Source of the DNA: Ophiodon elongatus
Taxonomy: Eukaryota; Chordata; Actinopteri; Perciformes; Hexagrammidae
DNA length: 64,000 nucleotides
NCBI GenBank assembly: GCA_016806645.1
Contig: JACSYO010001932.1
Span: 2,289,001-2,353,000, forward strand
Direction: 5' to 3'
Notes under the pieces: model-generated
Databases searched by the model: none
Told to the model about the DNA's origin: nothing
The model's input: the letters and a program-made list of their open reading frames with translations, nothing else
Made by a program: the position numbers and the translations under genes
Part shown: positions 1-14,711 of the stretch, one piece after another
Numbering within the stretch: position 1 is the first letter of the stretch
How the letters are laid out: every line of letters begins with the position of its first letter

Positions 1-164
1 TGGGAGGCAAGTCCATTGACGTCACAGGCCCACGGCACAGAAATAACATGCCAACTCGTAAGTCATTTAACCCGAGACAGCGAAGGAGACCGCGCCGTGG
101 ATACCTACCTCCTGTCTATCGTCTACCGACCCGGTCGCAACACAAACAAACAAACAAACAAACC

Positions 165-2097
165 ACTACAGACTTCAATTCAACCTTTATTATCTTGTTC
201 TTTTCTGCTTTAAATTAATTTCCTCTTCTTTTTGTAACATCTGAAATAAATGAAAACATCCTGAACAGGAGTGATAATAAAGACTGACTTAATTTAAATT
301 GATACATAACAAAAACAAAAAACAAACAGGTAATGTCTTTAACGTGTCTGTAAAACACTGTTCCAGCTCAGCTTGGTATGGTAGGATTTGGCATCTTAAT
401 AGAAATGCCTTCAGTTGGTTGCTTCGTCTTAAAAACAAAATATTCTGTTATTGCATTTGGCAGAAAAAATAAAATAAAAATACAAACGGGAACAAAATGC
501 TGCTAAAAAAAAAAAAAAACACAACTTAAGAGACATATGCAATAGTGCCAATGTTTTTTTTTTTTTAACTTTTTAGCTATTACAATATCCAGACAGTCAA
601 GCACGCAAACATGTACACACATCCACAAACGCACCCTTTCTCTCAAATATAAGCTGTCAGATTAACATCGTTTCACTTCCCTGACTGGAGCAGATAAGTG
701 TTCAAAAGCAAGCACGCGCACACACACGCGCACACACGCACACGCACGCACACACACACACACAAAAAACACATTTCTCATGAATCTCTCATGGACAAGA
801 AAAAAAAAAGAAAAAAGAAAAAACATTCAACATTGTAGCAATAACACAGACACTCCCGATATCATCGTCATTATTATCTTCATCACATCCTCCTCCTCCA
901 GTCGGTCATACTGTCATCACTCCTTTCATGCACACACAGGCAGGCAGGAGGGCACCTTGTACAGCGAGTAAATAAGTGATCATAGTCATCATTAACGTCA
1001 TGACAATATATAATAACCAACTTGATTTCTCGAGTAAGAAAAAATACAATAGCGAGGTCAGTGTTTTTGAAGGGAAACAAAAAGGACATCTCTGAATTTC
1101 CACAAAGTTTCACACATTTCTCTTTTCTTTTAAAACAGAAACAAATGATAAACAACCGACATACATCAACAAGGAGATACAATTTTGCTTGTCAAATATA
1201 AGAGCAGTGTGTAACTGATGAGAAGGTGTGAAGGCTGCTGACATGGCGGGCGTGCGGCCGCTGGTTGTTAGCCAAGGCCACTGCTGTTGTAACATTAGGT
1301 CGTCCTGTACGGTCTGTGTAGTTGTGTTGAAGCCGTTTCAAAAAATGGAGGGATTTGTGGAGGATTTGTCAACAACAAACCCAGAGGCATATAGTGCAAG
1401 TTTGGCTAATGTTGTTTCGGTTTAGATTTTTCTTCTTCTTTTTTTTTTTTACCCTGGGTCCCATGTTGATGGCATATTTCCACCAAGGTAGAGGTGCCGG
1501 TACCTACTAAAAACACTCTCCTTTTCCAGATCTCAAAAGGTTGCTGATCGTCCATTTGACTCAGTAGTGTGGCGCCGTCCCCATTTTAGACAAACTCCAG
1601 ATCCTTCCCCGCTCTAAAGCTTCCAACATGAGAACTTTGAAGTACGCCAGCCAGGTCTATGAGGGCTCAGTCTGCAAGTCTGAATTTTGAGATTCGACCA
1701 TTAAATAGCAATACAAAAGAAAATAAATTGTGGCACACTAAAAACAGCAATAGCTAAACTTGTTGACATGTACGACTCTGGCTGAGCCTGTCTACAGTGC
1801 ATGCCTGAGTGATCGGGTCTCTGAATGCAGATGGTGGGATTTGGAGTAAAAAGACAGAGCTATCCAGATGAGTCCTAAAGAGTTTAATGGATTTCACCTT
1901 TTTCCCCGGTTCAAGTTTTACTGTTGTCTTCATTTAAAGTTAAGCGGTTTAATGTGTATGTGTGAAAATAATGTGTGCATGTACTGCATGTTGGGTGACC
2001 AATGGAGCTTTAATTCATGTCATCTCTACATGTAAATAAATAGAGTATGACATATGTATTACAACTTGGGTGTAAAATATGTGTGTGTGTGTGTGTG
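165..2097 (-). other. tnrc6b: Probable tnrc6b 3' untranslated region
   Basis: About 1.9 kb of AT-rich, ORF-poor sequence follows the stop codon. A minus-strand AATAAA (positions 191-186) near the far end could be the poly(A) signal. It contains (CA)n at about 719-765 and (GT)n at 2,080-2,098. The exact 3' end is inferred. Positions 1-160 beyond it show nothing I recognise. Confidence 0.55.
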
Positions 2098-5000
2098 TCA
2101 GTCGGCCCCCCCGCCCAGCAGGTCCCCGGGCAGCAGTGAGGCTGGGCTGCCCATCTGGTGACGATCCTCAAGTGCCGGGGAACCCCAGAGGCTACTGCTG
2201 GGGTACCCCGCCCCGCTCATCCCACCCATTCCCCCCCACAGACCCTGCCTTCCGGCCTCCACACCTCCGGCCCCTCCCACCCCGGTCCCATTGCTGCTCC
2301 ACTGGGCAAAGATGCCCAGCCCGGGCCCCTGGGTGGCAGACTGGTCCGATGAGCTGCCTGTGCTGTCCAGACTCTGCCACCCGGAGCTGGAAGGCCCGGC
2401 TCCTCCATTTCCTGCTCCTCCAGCTGTGGAGCTTCCTTCTACTCCTCCTCCGCTGCCTCCTGCTCCACCTCTATCGCAGCTCCCTCCGTTACCGTTGGAC
2501 CCCACTGCGGAGGAGGCTGTCGGCCCGGAGCCTGCAGAGCCGGCTGTGGTTCCTCCGCTCCCTGCTCCTCCTGCCTGGGAATGTGCAATGTAGCGAGCCA
2601 CATCCTCCTCGCTCACGAACTCCGCCAAGATGGTGGTATTACCCAGAACACACCTGATATACACAAAAGGTCAGTCAGTGACTCTTAAAAGTGTTAACAT
2701 TTTAAAAGTCTAATAAACGAACGGCAATGAGCAATTTACACTGGATTTTACAATAAACATGTTCTGTGATGCATATTCTTGTTTTCATGTGGTACTGTGT
2801 TCATTCTATTTTCAATAGATTACATAATTTAATATTTGTCAAAATACAGTATCAATGAATTTAGTGATGATAGAAATATTTTTCATTTTGGCACAGGCTT
2901 GAATTGACTGAGGTTATCAGTAACAAGATGCCTCCTACCATGCCCAAATACTAATGGTATAACAGTGAATAACAGTGAATAATTCAATTCAACGTTAATT
3001 ACGGTGCCTTCCACAAGTCAGTGTACTTTAAAAAAAAAGGTATAATTTCATACTTTGGGAAATATATCTATTTGCTTTCTCAGCGAATGTCAGATGAGAA
3101 GATCGATGCCACTCTTATACTTGTATGGTAAATATGAAAGCTTAGCTTTGCATAGAGACTGCAGCCTGGTTCTGTCTAAAGGTAACTAAATATACCTCTA
3201 AGGGCGCACCAAGGGTAAAAATGACACTTCCATTGTAGAGGCTACTGGATTCAGTTACACAGTTACCATACAGACATCCATGCGAGTGATATTAAAAGCA
3301 TGTTATCAAAACAACAGTCTTACATGTGGAGTGCGCTCTGGGCCTTGGCTGCCTCCTGTTTGGAGCCGTAGCGAATCAGAGCGGTGCCCTGGGTCAGGCC
3401 AAGGTGAAAGGTCAGCAGAGGGCCATGCTGCATGCAGATGGTCCTCAGAGTGGAGCCATCAATCTGCAGGAATATGCAAGATAGACGATGGAGAACTTCA
3501 ATGGAAGAGCGACGGGTTGATGTATGAAATTCAGAGCAGTGCGTCGATCTGGAATTACTTCGGTGTGCTTGTTTATGATTAGTGCACGGAGTGAGGTGAA
3601 ACAACCCAGCCTGGCTGTATTACAATAGTCACAGCTCTCGAACTTTACATAAATATTAACTAAATAAATAAATATAAAGTCGTTTTTGTAAAGTGTGGTC
3701 TGTGCGTTACCTGTGGTGTGAGGTTGCTGAGCACCAACCAGCAGCTTTCCCGAGAGCTGCCATCACTCCAGGTTGAGGCTGCAGAGAAAGAGCAGGGAAA
3801 CAGGGGAAAACTAAATGTGAGAGAGTTTTCCACATTCCCCGTAAACACAATCGCACTCGGTTTCCCCCCCCCCTCGGCTTCTCAAATGTAATAAACGATG
3901 AATGTCTTTCCCTGTTGCTTCCACTAAGGCTAGGCTACACTTCCAAAACAAATGCAAGCGGACTCTTTAGATCAAAAGGGCACTGTGCTGTAGCTCAGCA
4001 ATCAGAGCCAGTGGTTTTAAACTCCTGTGTACATTTAAATCAGGTGAATATTTCCACAAGCACTGCGCCTGGATGATAAACAGGGACAACTGCTGGTTAC
4101 AAAACAACATGAAAAATGTGTCGGGGCATTACCAGTGGTGCTAGAGCCGCCGCCCCAGCCCCGGCCAGCCAATCGAGGGGCTCCTCCAGACCAAGGGGAA
4201 GGCGATGGCTGCTTTTGACTGGCTAGTCCTGGAGGTGGGCGGGACAGCTGGCTCTGGCTGCTGCCACGGGTAGCTTTCCAGGATTTGTGTCCGATGGGCT
4301 CTGGGGGCCAGCTGGTCTTGTAGTCTGTGTACTTTGCTGGAGCGTTACAGAGAAGTGAATGAGGCTCTGGGAGGGGTTATATATACACACACACACTTCT
4401 GAATATAATACCAATATGTAACAATACCAGCATTGAAATCAAGAAGAGCTTTCAACAGATAGGACAAAGATGAGACAGAGAAAGCAAGAAGACAAGTATA
4501 AGATAAAAGGTCAAGACCGCTCACAATTTGAAGATTGTTAAGATGTAACGTCACTATGCCCACGCCCGAAGAAGCAGCCTTCAAGCCGTATATTCTTGAA
4601 GGCTTCTCCTACATCTACTGTGGCTTTCTCTTGTTTGACCTAATCAAACTGCGTCAGGAATACAATTTTCTAGCATTACAACTCTCCAGCTTGTTGAAGC
4701 ACGTTTTGGAGATGGTGCACGTGGTCCAGTTTTAACTGCAAGATAAAAAGCCACTTTGGTAAAGTTATTGTTATGAAATAGCTGAGCTGTCAAGTAAAAT
4801 TCACATTTAAGTTGTCTTATATCATTCAGTTATGGACACAAAATTCTTTCAATACATCAAGACAGATCATAATATGCGAGGGACTACCAGAAATAGGGCT
4901 GCGACTAACAATTATTTTCATTACCAATTAATCTGGTGATTATTTTCTCAATCAATTCATTCATTCATTGTTTGATCTATGAAATGTCAGGATAGTAATA

Positions 5001-7630
5001 CAAATCTAAATTTCTCACAATCGCGACTTCCTAATGCCCACACCTGAACAATTTAAAAACAGAAACTAAAGAATGTTTGACATTTGAAAAATGACTTAAC
5101 GGATAATCAATGGGATTAGTTCTCCAAGTAATTTGAGTAATCCAATTGATTGACTAGCAACACACCAGCCCAGACGTGAGATGCTGCGAGTGTGTGGTTA
5201 CCTGAGTTGTGTGCATTGTTGAGGGGACTGTCTGAGGCACTGTAGGGCCAGGCACCAGGTGAAGGCAGCAAGGTGTTGAGGGGAGGGGTGGAATCTGCAA
5301 ATAAAGGCATCGACCAACTGCATTAGTCATTCATTCGTGAAAAAATGTCTAACAACTATTCCAAAAAAAAAAACCAAACATATACATTAATGGAGACTTG
5401 TTTATTGGCTAAAAAAAAAAGTTTTGTTTATAAAAAGGACAGTTCACCACAGAATAAAAAAATACAATGGTCTCGTCTCATCTCGTCCCTGAGCGCATGC
5501 ACGCTTCCTTCTGCGTGGTGATATGTTTGGGAGAAAGAAATTAGTTTCTACATGAAACTGCTCCCAACAAGGTCTGTGGATTATCTTGAGTAACCTGGTC
5601 ATGATTTCTGGTAAGAAACATTGCTGTTGAGTTTTTCAAAATGTATTATATGGCGTCTTGAGCACCACAAGCCCAGTGCCATATAATTCCATCATATTAG
5701 AGAGATGGCAGACATCTCTACGGCCGATATCGCCCACACATGGCAACTCGCACCAAAACAAACTAGATTGAAAAATAGCACTATGTATTTTGTTTTGTGG
5801 TGAACTTTCCCTTTAATCTGTCTGCAAAGTGAACACAAGCAAATATATGAAAAATAAACAAAAAAAGGGCAAGAAGTGATAAAATAAGGAAGGTAAACTA
5901 ACCAACTGCTAGATATGGTGTCATCCCACATCTTGTGGTAAGGATAATGAGGCAGTGGAGCTGGTAAATGCTTACCTGTATTGTCTTGTAACAACTGGTG
6001 CTCGGTATCATTGAGGTTGGGGGACACTGCATTTCCCATCATGCTCCCTGGGGTCATGTAAGGGTCGGAATCAGGGTCGACACGGTCGATTCCCTTCCAG
6101 GGCACACCAGGCTGGAACTCTAAAGAAGAAACACACATGTGGTCTGTTGAAAGCAGTGTTTTTTTATTTATTTCATGTCTCATTTTAAACTAGCTCAGGT
6201 TATCACTAGTACTGGGCGGTATGGCCTTAAATTAATATCATGGTATGATTTTGAAGCACAGTTAGGGTTTGTATCAAGGTATAGTTGTTTTTCCTAAAAA
6301 GTTAATATAAATGTTTCTGAAGGGGTAGAGCTATCTAGGGGTAGAGGCTATGGCAACTGCACGGCAGAATTTCAACCATCCGAAAGTCAATGTAAAGAGA
6401 CAACAAATCTAAATCGCACCATGCAAGTCAATGCAACCTCCTTACAGCACAGACATACAGTTCACTCACATGTGGTGTGCGTGTGTGTGTGTGTGTGGCT
6501 GTGACGTTACTGTGTGTGCCGGCATAAAAATATCATGCTGCAGAGGCACACGTGTGCAAATGTGTTCAGAAAAATATAAGAAACATGTAACTGACTGGCA
6601 GATCAGCTGAAAACCAGATTGATTGGTGCATCTCTCTGCTCTACCGGTCAGCACAGTATATCAAAATTCATACCGTAAGGCAAATTCATACCGGTGTACT
6701 CTATAGATTCCACCCCTAGTTATCACTTTAACTATAACTTGTCACTGACCAGGGGGCCAGCTGGGCGTGGTGGTAGGCTTGGTACCAATCTTGTTGCCAG
6801 GGGTGCGATGCCAGTTGTCTCCCAGCCCGTCCCCAACCATCATGTCATACTGAGAGTAGGGCGAGCCCCCCGGCATCTTCATGGGGGTGACAGGACCTGG
6901 AAGGTGGTGATAATGGTTGTTACATCGCTGAACACCAGATGGGTGCACTAATCACCCTAATATGCAAATTCACATCTAATCCCATTAACACGAGCTGCCT
7001 CAACAACCTTTCATTTCACATCTTATCAACATTTTTTTTGTATAAATTTAAAAAACATCTCACCGTTTTTGTGGAATGCGTTCTCAGGTGAGGAGGTGTC
7101 TGGAGAAGAATGTCCTTCCATCATCCATTTGAAGCGGGACTGCTGAATCCCTAGGTCCTTCATGCCCCCAGGACCCCCAACTGCAGAGCCGCCCAGGTCC
7201 AGACCCGGGAGGTTTACACCAGATCCAAATCCTGCTCACAGGAAGGAGGAGACATATAGAAAACTTTGGTTCTTTTTAACATTTATGTATGTATCTGGTG
7301 CTACATAAAAATAACATCACCTACCCACCCTCAATTCATCAACAGAAAAGTAGAAGTACAACATATTTCACAGTGCTAAACTGATTGTGGCTTAACCTGT
7401 GGTCTCTGGAAAAAGTAGTGCATAAACATTATTTTATGTTTGAAAATAAAACCTGTCTGGGAACAAGCGCTCACCGGAATATGGTCCAAGAGTTTTCTGG
7501 TGCAGATCAGCCACAGATCCGGCCAGGCCTGGATGAGGCAGGGAATCGGCCCCCAGCAGTTTGGGACCCCCTCCGCCACCTCCACCATGGTGGGAGGGGG
7601 AAAGCTTGGAGCTGCCGCCTAAACCCCCGA

Positions 7631-7672
<42 letters not shown>

Positions 7673-9933
7673 TCTGCTGCTGGAGCACTGCCATGATCCT
7701 GGCCAGCTGACACAACAAAAAACAAGAGTCAGCAGTTGGGAGGAGGAAGTAAAGAAGTGACTAAGGAGTGAGTGATATGTGGTATTTATGTGTACCTGTT
7801 GAGGGTCAGCCTGCTGCCGCACATTGGGTGGGAACTTCCTCTGGTTTTGCAGTAGCTGCTGTTGCTGCTGCTGTTGCGGCTGCTGCTGCTGCTGCTGCTG
7901 TAGGAGGAGCTGACAAGCCTGAACGAACAGACAGAGCGAAACCGATAACAGACTGAGGAGGAATGAGACAAAAATGCACTCTGCACAACAATTTGCAAGT
8001 TTGCACTTGATAAACTATGGAGACTGAACAATAGGTTTTGGGCTCCACTGGGAGTAATCATCACATCTAAATAGTTGGGCAGTGAGTTAGAGCCTGTAGC
8101 AAACGTTTGTTTCCCCCAAAATACATTTGTATCACAGAATCTTGTAAAATGCGTGGTTTGAAATAAGTGGGATCCTACCATAACAATGATGTCTAAAGAC
8201 ATTTTATAGTGACAGGGTTCCTACACAGGTTAAATTTCCAGAAAAAATATTTTTCACCCAATTGCTTGGTTTGATTTCATGGATTTTGTGAGTGTTGATG
8301 AGTTTAATTTTAGTCGTTCGTTATCAAATTATCAGAACATGTGAGATGCAATGAGAGAAAAAAAGTTGACATTTACCGTATGGGTATACACACACACACA
8401 CACACACACAATCAGATGTGAAGTATTTAAACATGTCTCTTTCTTTTCCAACATTTAGAGTGAAATTCTCAAACTGTGCAGGACTGAGAAATTCTCACAT
8501 CATTTCTTCATATATTAACAAACTAAGCCGACCTGTGATGAAACCCTGCAGCGATGTTCAAAGATAAATAGTGCTGCTTCTCACCAACTGAAACTGGATG
8601 TGAGGTGGGTAGATGCTGCTGAGCATGGCAATATGCTGGGGGGACAGCTGTGGAGGGAACACACCTCCCCCGACTCCTGCCACTCCTCCCACGCCGCCAA
8701 CACCCCCCACGCTCCCACTGGGAGGGGGCATCTGCTTCAGCACGGAGCCTGGCACCTGGAGGCAGACACAACGGCAGGCAGACACACCTGTTACCACAAA
8801 CGCTTCGGTGCGGTAACCACTAGCAACCATATTAGTATACAGCCTCTCCCCGATTAACATCGATTCTCTTTCATGTTCTCATTAACTGTTGTTAACAAGT
8901 GCCTCGACCCAAGTGAGTGAATGAAATTGAGTCAATTCCTGGAAAAGACATGCGTTTCACTTTGTGTTCTTCAGAAGTAAGCGGAGGACGCATAATCAAT
9001 GTTTTCCTGAAGAGAGATTACGCACATAGACATAAGAATCAGACAATTATACATGATGTCAGAAAGTTCACAGCACAAAGACGCCCTCCCCTCTCGATAT
9101 ACTGTGTATATCCCCCACTGGAGCCAATTATAATAAATAACGGTTCCTCCACCATTGCTTCACTGCTAGTTTTCACCTTTAAAATCAATATATGTGAAGT
9201 GCATGAAGCTACATATGCTACAAAAGCAATGTCTACATTTTACTTTCCCACAAAATAGGCGTTACGAGCTTATCATAACAACAAGTGCCACGGACATTAT
9301 TATTATGACTTAAACTTAATTACTTGATTATTAATCAGATAAAAAGCATACTTTTTTTATTGTTTTCTTAAAGAAAGAGAAAACAGTGCTCTTTTACTAC
9401 TCACTGGGGATTAGAATAAAAGGGAAATGCAACTTGTAATGTTTACATTTATAACTGAAGTGGTAATCCAGTGTCTCTTTGACCTAATTTCAGCTAATTA
9501 GCATTAGCTAAATCAGCTGCCTCCATCAGATTTGTGTCCATTTTCACGGACAAATGCACGACAACAGGTTCATTTAAAAACAAGCGTAATGGACAGAAAT
9601 ACCGTCGGTCAATTTTCTCTTTGTTTTGTTTTCGTTAGCTTTGAAATTGGTTCATCAGAACCTGTAATCGTATGCCACTACGTATGAGCTACTTCCTGCC
9701 CCCACAGAGACGTTGTCACATCGCGTGTCGTGCATCATACCCAAACTAATCGATGACCAGATTCAATGCCAACTAAGAATGCCTCCGAAACCCGGTTCTA
9801 AATGGGAACCGATAAGACAGTAGTAAAGACCCGGAGTATCAATAAGTTCCGGAGCGAGAGATCTGCACAGAAAAGCAACATTGCAAACCTCCTCTCTCTG
9901 CAAAAGGGGCGGAGTACGTGTGCGCGCGCACGC

Positions 9934-10027
<94 letters not shown>

Positions 10028-13000
10028 TACTCCAGTAGATGCTGAAAACTCTTGTATCAAATATAATAAAACCCTCACAAGTAAGGGAGGAAACACCAGC
10101 AGTTGATCACAACATTTAGCCAACACGCAGAACATAAATGTGCAGAAATGCAGTTTTCGACCGTCCATCCTTGTCCACTGTAGGTAACATTAACAATGCC
10201 ATACAGAGTTTGATCATAAGAATAGGCTAATCTATGAGCTAATCGCTGAGCTAATTGTTTAGGTGCGACTGTATTTTAAGGATATTGGAACTTTTTGTAT
10301 ATTGTCGGGCTGAGGCTGCAGCCAGGACCCAGTCCAGCCCCTCCCCCCCTCTACCGCCACTGGTCCCAGCTCAAGTCCCTTCACACTAGCAGCTAGAGGG
10401 AAGATGACACAGGAGAGTGTCAGAGGGCTGTTACTCGGTATATTGTTCAAGGCCTGCACCCCTTCTCAACAGTGGAGTCAAAGGGATTTAGGCAACAACT
10501 AAAGCGTTACTAATAATAACTAATAACTGTCAGTGTATATGGAGTTGTTTAATACTTAGTTATTAATACGGGGAGCAGCGTTGTGGTTAAACTTTATTCA
10601 GCCCTTTGCTAAGAATATCGTTTATTTTATATATTTATTTATTTATTTATTTATATACATTTGTTGTTGGCATTGAAATAGTATAGTCTACAATAGTGAG
10701 TTATTTAAACATTGCTGCGGTTGCTGCTCAAGAAAGACTATTTGTTTACATACAAATAATAAAGCAATGTTGATTAATTGTCTTTTTCTTTCACAAAATA
10801 ATCAGAAAGAACCAATTAGAATATCGATAGGGGACCGAACCGATAAGCAGTATGGATAAGAGTACTAGTATTGATAAAATCCTAACGATACCATCCCTAA
10901 TGCCAACTATTTTTACTATCAATTTCAATGGATTTAATCAATTAGTTGAAGTTGAAGTAATTCTGCTTTTAATTGTTAACTTATCAGCAAAAATGAACTA
11001 TAAAGATGACTCATCCCACAACCAACACTGTTTAACACCGACAATCAACTCACATACTTCCTGTGTCAGTGTTTAGTGTGAAACATGTCGACAGCTGGGA
11101 AGAATACTGGCAACAGAATAAAAGCAAAAGCATTTGTACCTGAGGTGACAGGAACTGATGAGGCACTTGCGCTCGTATCCCTGGGGACTGGTTTATGGGT
11201 GGGACACTTGGCTGATGTCTTGACTGAGCCATCCCTCCACTACTGCCAAAGATACTGTGACCGCCCTGTGATCGTAGTTTGAAAATGAAACCTTAGAGGA
11301 CCCATAACAATGGAGATATATACATGAAAAACATACACAGAACATGACAGACTGGAGGAGTACAATTTGGGGGGATAATTGTATGATTATCTTTCAAAAA
11401 AAGAAAAAAGTTCAAGAACCCAATATTAAAAAAAATGGCAGGACAGAAACAAGAGGCGCGGTTCTCTTACTTGTCTAAAGGGAATATTGTGGTTGAAGAG
11501 GGAATGGGGCTTGTAGACAGTGGGTGGTGAGTACAAAGAGCAAGGACCCTCCTCCCCAAGGCACCAATCCTGATTGGTCAAAGGCAAGGTCTGTCACAGT
11601 GACAGCCAATGGAAGACCAATTTGAGTGGTGGTGAAGGGGGTGTAGGAGAAGAATGAGACAGGGAGGAATGGGGCAGACGAAGAAGAAAAAGGTAGAATA
11701 ACAAGAGGAAATAAAGAATAGTAAGAAAGGACAAAATGTTATCTAGACATGAGAAAAACATAGAGGACAAAGACTGCTAAGGTGGCAGTGAGACATTACC
11801 TTGTCATAGTAGGACCCAGCATCCCCAGGTGCTGCCTCTTTGGAACCAGGTGGACGATAAGCCATCCCCGCTCCTCCTCCTCTTCCTCCCTTCCTTATGT
11901 CTCCATTGTAATCATTCATCCCCATCCCCATCCCCATCCCAATGCCTCTTTTCTCCAAATCCATCTTCTTCTCCTGGAGAGAACCCGGAGCCAGGTCGAT
12001 GTTTGGGCTACTGGGATCATCATTCTGTCCAGCAGAAAAGGCCACCATCATCATCGTGTAAGAAATACACAACCTGCTAAGCGTCTAAACAGTTTGGCTA
12101 AAAGTATGTGGGGAGGGTACAAAACAAAGCCTCTGAAAGGAGGCAAGTTTTGACATTTCCCTGCCACAATAACACTCAGGTTCCTTTATAAAATGCAAAG
12201 ACATGTTTTGTCTTACCAGCAGCCCCATGTTAGAAAACTGTTTGTTGATGGGGCTCATCCACGAGTCTCCTCCGCCAACCTTCAGTGGACCCTGAGAGAA
12301 AAACACAAAGCAAGCAGACTATGATTTCACGTTCAAGTTCTACGATGGTTTTAACAGAGAAAATAATTTTTAGATTGCAATAACATTACATACAAAATCA
12401 GTAGAAACCATTTTCCCAGAGTTAATTAAACTAACTTCATCTTAGCTAATTTCTGAAATGTTATAAAAATACATCCATACCTTTATTGGAAAAACTAAAC
12501 TATGCCGTGAATAAATATTTACACACATGAAGATTTGCAGGACCCAGATGTCATGCCTTTTGAAAAAAAAAAAAAAGTTTGCGCTTTTCTTTCATCGAGA
12601 TCTATTTTCCCCACCCACCTTGCTGGTGGGCTTCTTCCCAGGGTGGGTCTGCCCCCAGCCCCCATTGCTTCCCTGTCCCCAAGATGAGCCGCTTCCCTGG
12701 GAGCCGGGGCTGTTCCACATGCCACCGCCGCCTCCCTCCTCCTCATCCTCCCAGCTTGAGTGACGCGTGGCAGCCACAGAGCCCTCTTTATCCCCCCAGC
12801 CATCTTGCATAGACTTTGAACCTGAAGGAGAAAAGAGTCATACTTAATGCCACTGTCAAGCTGGGAAGTAATTAACGGATACATTTTTATGTTTTCGACT
12901 AGCGGACTATTAGGCATGCCAATGTTCCAAATGCAAGGCACCACATATCTCTAAGTTAACCTGGTACAACCAACATAATCCTCAAAATCAAACTGTATGG

Positions 13001-14511
13001 GTATCCCACAAACAACTCAACTTCAACTTATTTTTAGCCGTTTTCACCACATTTGCTTAAGTCTTTATTTGCTTTTCTAACCAGATTTGATGGAGTTGGG
13101 AGGAGGGTTGCCCCAGGACGCTGTCTTCCCTCCAGAATCGTCAGGGTCTCCCCAACCAGTAGGTGCGTCAGTAGTCTTTCCCCAAGCTGCTGTGCCATTG
13201 TCTATTGAAGGACTAGTTGGAGAAGTACCACCCCAACCTGACGGACCTACATCACACACAGACAACACAAGTTAAGTTGGAGAAACCTGGTAGAGACCCT
13301 TTGACTAAGGACACAATTGTTTATGCAACGTCTAGAGTGGAGGCACATGCAAAGGGGTTTAAAATTGATTAGGAAACAGCTATTGCAACTCTCTTCCTAA
13401 GATGTACTTTTTTGATGAGTTATTTGCTTTGTGTCATCTGGCACATTGGTTTAATATCAAAGCATCTTCTCTACAGTCACAATATTACCCAGAGAATATT
13501 CACTGACTGAGCTGTACTCAGTTGGAGCACCCACCGAAGCTACAGTACCGTGGATGACTGCTGTTAATGTGGTTTTGAGGTGAAACTGCAGAGATAACGA
13601 GCAAGCGGCTGGCTGAAGAACGACTATGTCTCTAAGTTCTCATTTTGTTTCGCTAAACCTCCATCTTAACCTATAAAACGCGGATCAACCTTTCCCGTGA
13701 AAGCAGCAGTTGTAGAATTTCTTAGTTAATTTCACACAAACAATTGATATGGGGCATTTGTCAAAATGCTTCAACTTCTTAAGCTGTCAAACTGCCACAG
13801 TTGATTCAGAAACAAACTCCAATTCACACATGACCTATAAATGGGAAACTGCTGTTACACATGAAGCCTTACAGGTAACCCTACATGTGTGAATGCACAT
13901 AGTTTGTTAATTAAATTTCTGTGTGTACTACTGTCAGAAGATTTCACTGACCAATGGGATTGTTTTCTTATTTCAGGAATCGTATTCCTTCACATTGCGC
14001 TACTAACCGATGCTTTCCAATCTCCACTGGATCAACTGCAGTTCTAAAGCTTATGTCCTAAATGCTACTGTAAACTCTGTATCCAATAACTATGATTAAT
14101 TAATGTTAATCATTAATTTGGCTGATGGTTGTTTACAAAAAAGTAGCTTGTAATGCGAGTTGAAGGTTTTAATTAATATTTCAGTTTTTCTGAAAGCATG
14201 TAAAGAAAAAAAAGAAAAATAAATAAGTTTATTAAATAGATTATCATCTTTCCCAAATTAAAGGATTAAAAAAATAAAAATAAACACAGCTAAATTCAAT
14301 TAACGTATGAATTAAACCTATTTTTTCTTCATGACAACTTTAAAATGAATATATTATGGTCAAAATCAAAGTTTGTGGTGTCTTACCAATAGCTGAAGTT
14401 TTTCCAGGTCCATGGCTAGTGTTGAAGTCTCTGTTACCGCCAAGCGCTGCAGCTTGTCTGCTAGGCTGCTGCTGTATTGGAGGTGCCTGCTGTTGCTGTT
14501 GTTGCTGTTGT

Positions 14512-14546
<35 letters not shown>

Positions 14547-14589
14547 TTGTTGTTGTTGTTGTTGTTGTTGTTGCTGCTGCTGTTGCAGC

Positions 14590-14620
<31 letters not shown>

Positions 14621-14676
14621 GCTGCTGCTGCTGCTTAGCCTGAGCCTGAGCCTGAGCTTGAGCTTGAGCTTGAGCT

Positions 14677-14711
<35 letters not shown>

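Noticed and set aside
1..213. Possible exon of a neighbouring gene at the left edge
   Set aside because: acag and gtaagt-like signals occur, but the enclosed 30 bases give no recognisable protein and the context is cut by the window edge.
2079..2657. 192-aa plus-strand ORF opposite the last tnrc6b exon
   Set aside because: Shadow of the GC-rich minus-strand coding exon; no domain and no splice logic on this strand.
9763..10168. Several ORFs of alternating Cys-Val or His-Thr
   Set aside because: Translation of the (CA)n tract.
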